DNA of 64,000 nt from Acanthaster planci. Lineage: Eukaryota > Echinodermata > Asteroidea > Valvatida > Acanthasteridae. Within the stretch, counting starts at the first letter, position 1; each line of letters begins with the position of its first letter. The notes beneath the pieces were generated by a model. The model ran no database searches. It worked only from the letters and a program-made list of their open reading frames with translations, and was not told where the DNA came from. The stretch lies in NCBI RefSeq assembly GCF_001949145.1, contig NW_019091625.1:68889-132888 (forward strand), in the 5' to 3' direction. Both the position numbers and the translations under genes were made by a program. Shown here piece after piece: positions 47,351 to 64,000 of the stretch.

Positions 47351-48823
47351 ATGGAACAGAACATACAGCCAAAGAAAGCGGCCAAGAGCCGAGAATGTGT
47401 CATTTGCCAGACTAAGTCAAGACATGGGATGTTGGTTCACGGCCGAATGGGCATCCGAAAGGATTTATCCCTACTCATTGAAAAATATGGCAGCATCAAA
47501 GTCACCAAAGGTCTGATGTGCTTGAAGTGCCTGAGGCGGCTTCAGTCCATACACAAGCGTGTACAGCAGTTCCGAGCACTCTGTCAGAAGAGCCCATACA
47601 ACGTCATCACCCACAAGCTTGTTCGAGTCCCACCCCTTAAGGGGAAGGAGGTGAAACCGGACATCATCCCTATGAAGCTTGTGCCCATAAGTCACACTGA
47701 CTTGGACACAAACTCTAACAGACGCCATACTGATCGATCGGCAGGGAATGTCATGCCCGTGGCTCCCAAACCTCTGATGATGTTTCCGGGATCTCCCAGA
47801 CCCTCTTTTGCAGTCGCTCCGCCGGTGTCGGTAGGACCAGCAACCGTTCCTGTACCAGTACAGCCGCAGACTTACCAACTGGAAGCTGGTCTGCAAAATG
47901 TCTCGCCCAGTGTGTCCAGTGTTGCTGTGGACGGTTCCCTAAAAACCCTGCTGATAATTCCGAATCAGACTCCACCAGGAGCACTGCCAATGGTGCCAGT
48001 AAATTTCCCCTCACAATCGCCACTTGTCTTTCCAAATCCTGCCTCAGTTGGACAAGCGCCAATGGCACCAGTGGCTGGTTCCTCAAAACTTGTGCATATA
48101 GCTCCCAAACAGGTACCAGTGCAGAACATCGTGATCAGCCCTCAGGATGCTGTAAAGCAAGCCACTCCCGAAGAATTGACAGCAGCACCTACGCCCAAAA
48201 CTTCAAAACTATCTAAGGATTTGGAACTGGAAGCTGAGGAACAGCAGCCAACCTTGCGCTCGCGCTTCGGTGACCATTCCTACCACCTGCCTGAGAAATC
48301 GGCCTCAGAAATCCTCAGCCGGCATGCTGACACATGGCTTAGGTTCAGGAATTACTCCGATCCGGAATGCCTGAGTGTTGACGACATCAAGACCATGGTG
48401 TCGAAATCGGTTGAAGGTTCGGCCAAGAAACTGGCCAAAGCGGCCCTGGCCATCCCCGGCCTGCGCAGGATGATGGTCGCCCAACTGATGTCAGACTTCG
48501 ACAGTGCCCTGTGCAAGATATCCAACCGTAAGCTTGGCACCCTCAGCTGCCTGAAGCCGGTGGGCTACAGTGAGCAGACCAGCTTCGACTGGGACAGCGT
48601 GATCATAGAAATGGACACGGTGGTGCCAGAGCTGCTTCAGCTGTGCTTGGCCGCGTTGAATAGGTCATCCTACCTGGAGAAGCACATGAGAAGGGCAGTC
48701 CTAGAGACAGTGCCTAGGATTGGGATGGTGTTTGCCATCCTGGTCCAGGGTCGTGTCAAGGAGCTCAACAGGGTCCAGCGCGTCATAAGTGTGCTGCTGC
48801 GTCAGAATGGCTGTGATGGAAAA
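47351..48823 (+). CDS. ZAD-like protein, coding exon 1
   Basis: This exon carries the two C-x2-C pairs, the Pro/Val-rich linker and most of the helical C-terminal domain. It ends before gtatgt after NGCDGK. The open frame runs on to 48886 into the intron, which would truncate the domain, so splicing is preferred. Confidence 0.85.
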
Positions 48824-50490
48824 GTATGTGATTTTCTTGACGAACAGTCTTTACTAAACCCACGGGACAAGCAGGCGTCAAAATAATCTTTCAAATACCA
48901 AAAACAAATTTGAAATTGGTAACACAGGCCTCAAAGACGTACATGTATAGTCAAGGATTGTATTTAAAACTCACACTGCAGGGGGCTTTTAGGTTGTTTT
49001 TCGAAATTGTATTATCCTTGCATATTTTTCCATTTTTCCTGCCCCACCTAGCTCTGTAACATAAATTACAAATCTTGAAATACTGCTTTGGAGGCATTTG
49101 TCACTTCAAGCTGGATATTTTGCTTATTTGAATCGGAATTCATTTTTTTCTTTTATTTCCTAATTTTTCAACATTCTGCACTGTAGTCACAGTTACGTGG
49201 GTTGGCAGGGAACTTTTGTCTATTTTCTTTCGGAGTCAAAATCTTAGGGCTGTGCCGAATGTCGGAATATTTGATCATTATCGAATATTCCAATAGTATT
49301 TTCCAAAGTTGAATACAAAATGTATGAGAAGGAAAGATTTTCTTATGTTTTAAATGAGAAAAAATGCACTATGGAGGCATGTTTTAAGCAGATTCAAATG
49401 AAAAGTGACAGAAATCTTACTATTCAAAAAGTAAATTATTCATTAAAATGTTTAAAAGGAATGAAAATTTTCAGCAGACAAGAAGTACTGTTTGTCTCTT
49501 AAATCTTGCTAAATCGAAGCTAGAGATACTCCTAAACGTGAGAAGCTATGATAGTGATTATTTTGTGTGCATATTGCAACTATTTTTGTATACGGTTTGT
49601 TCATCAACAGTCTGCCGGTCGGTATGACTGAATATTTGGATTTGAGATTGAATTGAAGGTTGAATGTTCAACTAGTGAATTATTCGAAATGGCTCAGCAC
49701 TACAAAATAATGCCAGCTTTAGATGAAAAGAACTTGAATCTTTTTTGTATTTATTAAGCTGTGCTGTCTTTATGGAAATTTTGTCCCAAAATATTGGAAG
49801 ATGTTTACAAGTACCGGTATTGAACTGACAAAAATGGCACTGGGCATCCACCATTTGGAGTTGGATATCTGGGACTGGCATCCAAGTAGTAACCCTATCT
49901 ATCTGTTGATCCTAGATGTATCAGGGATTGGTCACCTATGTCGCAAAATCATCAAGTTACATTATCTTTCGTGACAGTACTAAGAATAACAGGAAATGGT
50001 AGATGGGTAATTAACTCAAATGTTCACCTATGTCACCAGACAACGTTAGAGCATTTCGTTTATAAATTCACTTTTGATTAATTGGTGTTTGATTTTCAAA
50101 TTTTAGATCGTTTATCAAAAGCTAAACCCGCTGGGCTTGTGCATGTCCTACACCAACATGCTCGAGTTGATGCGAGGTATAATTCACACCAAAATGGAAG
50201 CGCAGAGGGAAGACAGCGAAGAGGATTCATCAGACGGAGAAGGCACGGAAACAGGTATGGACACGGAAGCAGCCGACAGCGTCCAGACCATGGGACAGGC
50301 GAGACCCGGTGTTACCCGGGAGACAAGCCAAGAAGTGGAGGATTCCACAATTGTCACCCAACCCTGCGGCTCTGAAGGTCAGATGGAAGCCAGCCTCCCT
50401 GGAGTGGCTCAGCAACAAGACGCTGCCTTTATTCCCCGTTTCGGTGGAGCCAAGAGGATTTTCTTGCTGCCCAAGGCCCCACCTATTTAA
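47351..50490 (+). CDS. Uncharacterised protein with N-terminal ZAD-like C4 module, 618 residues, two coding exons
   Basis: Exons 47351-48823 and 50107-50490 join in phase 0 (donor gtatgt, acceptor ttttag), giving 618 residues. The start ATG sits in a strong context (gaccATGG), 36 bases after a splice acceptor, so a 5' noncoding exon is likely. Residues 16-19 and 57-60 are two C-x2-C pairs 37 residues apart, followed by a basic helix (LRRLQSIHKRVQQF), like a ZAD-type zinc module. Residues about 110-290 are low-complexity, rich in Pro, Val and Ser. Residues about 330-513 are a helical domain ending VQGRVKELNRVQRVISVLLR and, across the intron, VYQKLNPLGLCMSYTNMLEL. I recall this RNR..N.VQ..I.V.L...G...KV...L..LGLC pattern from uncharacterised proteins expanded in invertebrates, some possibly transposon-derived. 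The tail is acidic. A nuclear DNA-binding role is a guess. Confidence 0.82.
50107..50490 (+). CDS. ZAD-like protein, coding exon 2
   Basis: After acceptor aaattttag it continues the domain with IVYQKLNPLGLCMSYTNMLE, then an acidic stretch (EDSEEDSSDGEGTETGMDTE) and a short tail ending RIFLLPKAPPI before the stop. Confidence 0.82.
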   Translation: MVYQKLNPLGLCMSYTNMLELMRGIIHTKMEAQREDSEEDSSDGEGTETGMDTEAADSVQTMGQARPGVTRETSQEVEDSTIVTQPCGSEGQMEASLPGVAQQQDAAFIPRFGGAKRIFLLPKAPPI

Positions 50491-50514
50491 AAGCCCTGAT
50501 GACTATCAACTGGA

Positions 50515-50520
50515 AATAAA
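50515..50520 (+). terminator. Poly(A) signal of the ZAD-like gene
   Basis: AATAAA 25 bases after the stop codon, implying a very short 3' UTR if used. Another AATAAA lies near 52184. Confidence 0.4.
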
Positions 50521-51000
50521 TGCCTTGACTTTTTTGCTTAGGAAATTTCCAGAACCCTCTGAAGCTCTGTGGGATAACACTGACTAGTTTTGCACTGTTA
50601 GGTGTCAGCAAGCCCCTTGGGAAGTAAGCTGTACCTTCCGCGAGCTTTCAAAATCTCCAAACTCTACCGATATATCCAGCAAGAAAGGAGACAGGGGTAC
50701 CTGTGCCCCACATGTCCAATCCCTGTACGCACTCTAGATTATTGTCACTAAACACATCCTCCCCAGATGTCTGAAAAAATTCTTGAGATTCCAGTGAAAC
50801 AGTGACTAACACAAAGTGGGGGAGGGAGGGTTTCTCTCTGTCTCATATCTTGCTTCATATGTCTACCAGGTGGCTCCTGTGGGTATATTACACTGAGCAG
50901 TTAAGTCCGGTCAATAAGCCCTTTGCAAGTTAAATTTGATTGAAATTTGCTACAGGGAGTTATCTGGTTGCACATAAACATAGCAATTTGATTTCCCCAG

Positions 51001-51192
51001 ACTAAAGGCACTGTTATACATGTACCTCATGATTGAGGGCAAGCTTTTGCATAGCGACTACCATCTCTGGAATGGACTGGTTCCTTGGTGCTTTTCTTAT
51101 CCATTGAAAACAGTTTATCAGTGCAAGGTGTCTCTTATGTAACGAAGCAAAGCTTGCCCTGAATCATGAGGTATAGCAACAGCGTCTTTAGT
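51001..51192 (+). mobile_element. 192-bp inverted-repeat element
   Basis: Begins actaaaggcactgtta and ends tagcaacagcgtctttagt. Nearer the centre, cctcatgattgagggcaag pairs with cttgccctgaatcatgagg. The inverted repeat covers about 45 bases with a small internal offset. Non-coding MITE-like element; no second copy seen in the window. Confidence 0.7.
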
Positions 51193-53068
51193 ACAAATTG
51201 TAATTGTGTTCATGTAAATTTAAAGAACTCAATGTACCAGATTTTATAAAATCTAAGTCACAGATTCTAAGTGAGATGGGTTTGTGCCATTTTTATGATG
51301 ACCCACAACAACCTTGTAAGCCATCCTTTTCTATCATTGCATCATTTGCCTACGAATTGAGATTCCATTGTCTGGGACTAGTCGCATGGTTGTTAAGGAT
51401 GAACTGACCACACCATGTGACCTTAGTCCAGTTGTAAAGTAGTAGCATGTTAAAGTCTCCCTCTTTTGTTACACTTCAACATCGGAGATATGCATGAAAG
51501 CACAAACAAGACTGTCATGTCCACTTATTTGACAAAAAATGTTGTGACTTGTTTACTCGGTGCACAGAGAATTAGACTTCAGTGCAAAAAAAATGGAACA
51601 CTGGGTGTGCCAATATTTGAAATTATTGTCCTTGCCATATGCAATTACATATTAAACCATGGGCAGTGCTCATATGAAACCAAATTTCTGTAGTCAAAGA
51701 CATAAGTGGAATCTTTTGCTCGTAGATTTGTAGGAGTACAAATGGAGACGCGTCTTCATGTCAATTCTGTTGCTATTGTCAAAACTTCATGTAAATTTTA
51801 TTTGTGACATGCTCATGCTCCAATGTGAAGTTGTCCGACAAAAATAATATGAAGTAAGTTCACAGAATTATTTTTCTGCTTGCTTTCATGTGATTTGTGG
51901 ATTTTTCTGCCTTTATTGGTTTGCACTGAAATGACATGTACAATTGCACTGTAAATTGATCCAAAGTTTCCAGTCTAAATCTTGGACGTTGTGTGAAGAT
52001 GGATGCTTAGTTAACCTACTTAACATTCCCCTAAAATAAAAGGCACTCAGAAAATCTGCAGGGCGAGCACTCAGTGCAGGTATCAGAATCAGGTGCCTTG
52101 ATGGCCACTCTCTTCCCACAGGCCAGTTGGTTTTCTAATACAAGTGCCCTTTGCGAAGGTGACATTGCCTTGCCTCTTCAAGAATAAAGCTCCTGCCCTA
52201 AAATCCAGACCTGCCAACCTTACCGTACTCCTTCCTGAGGTTGGGCATTACCACACAATAGATTAAAAGGTATTTAAATGAGCCTTCAGTTCATTTAAAT
52301 TTTTGAATTTCAATTTTGAATTTCTTTCCTTTTAAGCAGCAGGAGAATGGCCCAATTTTAGAATGAGCTTGATTTCAGGAGTTTATTTTACATATAGTTG
52401 ACATTTGTTTATGGATGCTAAAACCAAGAATGGACATGTAAGCTCAGATAAAGTTTTAGGTTCCGTCACGATAACTCTCGTCTGATTTGAAATAAAAAAT
52501 CTTGCCAAGTTCTCCCATCTGCCTCTCTTTTTACTAGAAGTTTGCAATAAATTTAAGCTTTCCACTTGTCTCAACAAACTACGAAGCAGCGAGTGCAAAC
52601 AGAAAGCCTAGTAGGATGAAAGTTCCCCTTAGAAGCTAAAGAATTGACCGAAGAGTCAGAACTATTAAGTCATCTTGGAGATAAAAAAAATTAAATTAAT
52701 ACTTGCATTAAAATATTTTACTGGTCCTGTGTTAGGTGCCTACAAACAGGAGGTGGGTGTAATTGTCTTAGAAAACTATTAAAGTAAACAAGCAACCACA
52801 AAATAAACCAAACCAAAGCAAAAGATTTTGAGACAAACTACATGAAGTTTGTGATGTTCAAAAGTAGACAAAAGAAACTTCAGACAAATACTGCATCTAT
52901 ACGTTTAAAATTGAATGGTCTTTGGATAGCATTGCATTTGACCCAACTAAAACCCAGAAAACAATAACAAAACCAACAAAACTAGAAAACAAAAACTGTG
53001 AACGATTCTTTTGAAACTTATCTGTACCAGGGACAGGCAATTTTTGAAGTGGCTTAGGGGCCTATAAA

Positions 53069-53180
53069 GGCTTTGCATGGTAGCCATCTTGCAGGGCAGT
53101 TGTTTTGTTCCACTGGGAAACCTCCTTTGTGTAGATCCTGAAGAAAAGCACTGGCCTGCAAGATGGCAGCCATGCAAACC
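53069..53180 (+). mobile_element. 112-bp inverted-repeat element
   Basis: GGCTTTGCATGGTAGCCATC plus ttgcagg on the left is the near-exact reverse complement of cctgcaa plus GATGGCAGCCATGCAAACC on the right (about 26 bases, two or three differences). Non-coding. Confidence 0.75.
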
Positions 53181-54499
53181 TTCTACAGCCGGACTACTTC
53201 CCTCACGCACCCCGCCTTCATACTCGGTGATGGCACCATTGCCCTGTCAGTTTACTGTGTGTCATTTCGGCTGGCATTGGCACCTAGTATATTCCACTGT
53301 TGTTGGCTTTTTAAAAAGAGATTTAAGTGGAGGCAAAGAATTTCTGGGCTGGGTATAATGCAATATTGCCAACAAGACCGTCCAAATGTAGGCCAAGGGG
53401 TGCAGCATTCGATTACTGACAATTTTAATTTCTTCTTGTTTACTTTTGGCACTGCAACATTCATCAATGTAACATCCGAATTTCTCCTGGCCAAAATCTG
53501 ACATTTTTAATTAAAATGGATGTTGCTACTTCAAAAAACATGAATTTACAGGCAGAAAATGAAAAATTTGTATAATCCACTTTTAGAGCTCCAGAACAGG
53601 GACGAAACGAGCCGAGTAAAGGTGCACACGTAAGTAGGCCAAAATCCATCTGCAGAGCTCATAGCAACAGATATTACAGAGTTCTAAGTGACTGAGCCAT
53701 GTAATTGGGGAATGCAAATATGGCACTCAACATTTGGCCCGAAATATAGGGCTTCCATTTCTGAGCAAGGCGGTTGCAATAGGGTCCGAAAGTTTCATTA
53801 TTTAGTTATTTGTAGAGGGTTGCTTTTATCAAAATAGCTACTCTCCCAAAGGGAATTAAGTAACCCTCGTTAAAGTTAGGGGTGGTCCGCTTTGGGTAAA
53901 AATGTCTCACCAGTAACCAAAATTGAAAGACCGCATGTTGGTCATGATATTTCTGTGCAGCCTGAAAACCTTTGAGAGTAGTGAGTATACGTAAAATAAT
54001 TTTGAAGTACAGGAATTTAATACTGGTCTTTATGGGACTATATCATTTTACTGTGATATCACTTTCCAGCTTAGAGCAGTTACAAACTTTATAATGTAGC
54101 GCTCTGTTAAATTGTGCAGCGCCCTCTACAAAAACAATTTTAAAGAAAAGAAAAATCTTTATAATGTGCTAAATTTATCTTTCAAAAATAGAATTTTGTT
54201 TAATAAGAATTTAAATAAAAATAGTTTTAATGATATTAAGTTTATCCAATTAGTTAGTGGAAAGAAGTTCGAAAGACATTGATAAAGTCAATGTGCACAC
54301 ACAATGTTATTGACGAACGAGCCTCCCGTTCGCCATATTGTCATTGAAAAAACGTGATTTTTGCTGAGTTGTGTTCCAAAATTTGGAAGATAACTGATAA
54401 AGTGATATGTGTACATCAACAATTAGCCTAAGTTCTCGCAAGTCTTCATGTTGAGGTGATAACAAAGTGCAGATTTTCACAGGAAGATAGGTAGTAAAC

Positions 54500-63752
<9,253 letters not shown>

Positions 63753-64000
63753 GAGGGAGGGCTAAAGGGGGCGGGGACTGGGGGGAGGTCTTATTATTAG
63801 CACGGCAAAGTTGAGGGGGACACACACTTCCTATGGAAAAAAAGTGATTTTTGAATATGTCTGAATATCAGTCCTTTGGTGCAGTGGTTACTAAGACTGT
63901 GTCTGGCAGTTGTCACTGAGAGAGGAATTGGTAAACAGTTCCAAGGTTTCATGCTGTGAGGATTTGCTCTATTGCTTGGGTAACCGCTTGGACCTTTAAA

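Larger units (their letters stand above)
50521..54290. other. Intergenic, no gene seen
   Basis: No coding support. Two small inverted-repeat elements (51001-51192 and 53069-53180) are noted separately. Confidence 0.5.

Noticed and set aside
47471-48086. Two overlapping minus-strand frames of 141 and 111 residues
   Set aside because: Antisense shadows of the ZAD-like coding exon.
48824-48886. Read-through end of the ZAD-like frame (VCDFLDEQS... to stop)
   Set aside because: A GTATGT donor and an in-phase exon at 50107 continue the conserved domain, so the read-through is intron sequence.

Overview
This window is animal nuclear DNA. Genes are split by introns with GT...AG boundaries whose phases match from exon to exon. 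AATAAA signals follow the stop codons, and most of the rest is decayed transposon sequence. Frequent intron words such as tacatgta and taggcctac, the mix of DIRS, BEL/Pao, mariner and hairpin elements, and an intronless rhodopsin-family receptor suggest a marine invertebrate deuterostome. An echinoderm is my first guess, with a hemichordate or amphioxus possible. I cannot fix the species from sequence alone.

Layout. Positions 1-12,450 are a graveyard of retroelements and DNA transposons: long direct repeats around a BEL/Pao reverse-transcriptase relic, a Gypsy integrase tail, a MULE-like relic, a BEL/Pao integrase end, and a DIRS-like element merging into a tRNA-like sequence. From 12,651 to 31,174 (+) lie ten exons encoding the last 1,340 residues of a TRANK1-like protein (TPR/ankyrin/UvrD-helicase family). 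Its introns carry mariner relics and small palindromic elements. From 31.3 to 40.3 kb I see no gene, but there is an 886-bp element with terminal inverted repeats and a self-complementary array. A single-exon rhodopsin-type GPCR is on the minus strand at 40,495-41,490. A two-exon gene at 47,351-50,490 (+) encodes a 618-residue protein with a ZAD-like C4 zinc module and an uncharacterised helical C-terminal domain. The complete proteasome subunit alpha type-1 gene (PSMA1, nine coding exons, 286 residues) occupies 54,500-63,752 (+).

How the genes relate. The four protein genes look unrelated in function: a large multidomain helicase-like protein, a membrane receptor, a possible zinc-binding nuclear protein, and a core proteasome subunit. 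I see no operon or pathway cluster. What links the window is a set of short non-autonomous elements. Several families have two copies here, often inverted and up to 54 kb apart, within the introns of different genes. I found no CRISPR array, prophage or bacterial-type system, and nothing that I can call a new biological system with confidence. The best leads are the ZAD-like protein, the 886-bp element with its self-complementary array, and the palindromic element families.
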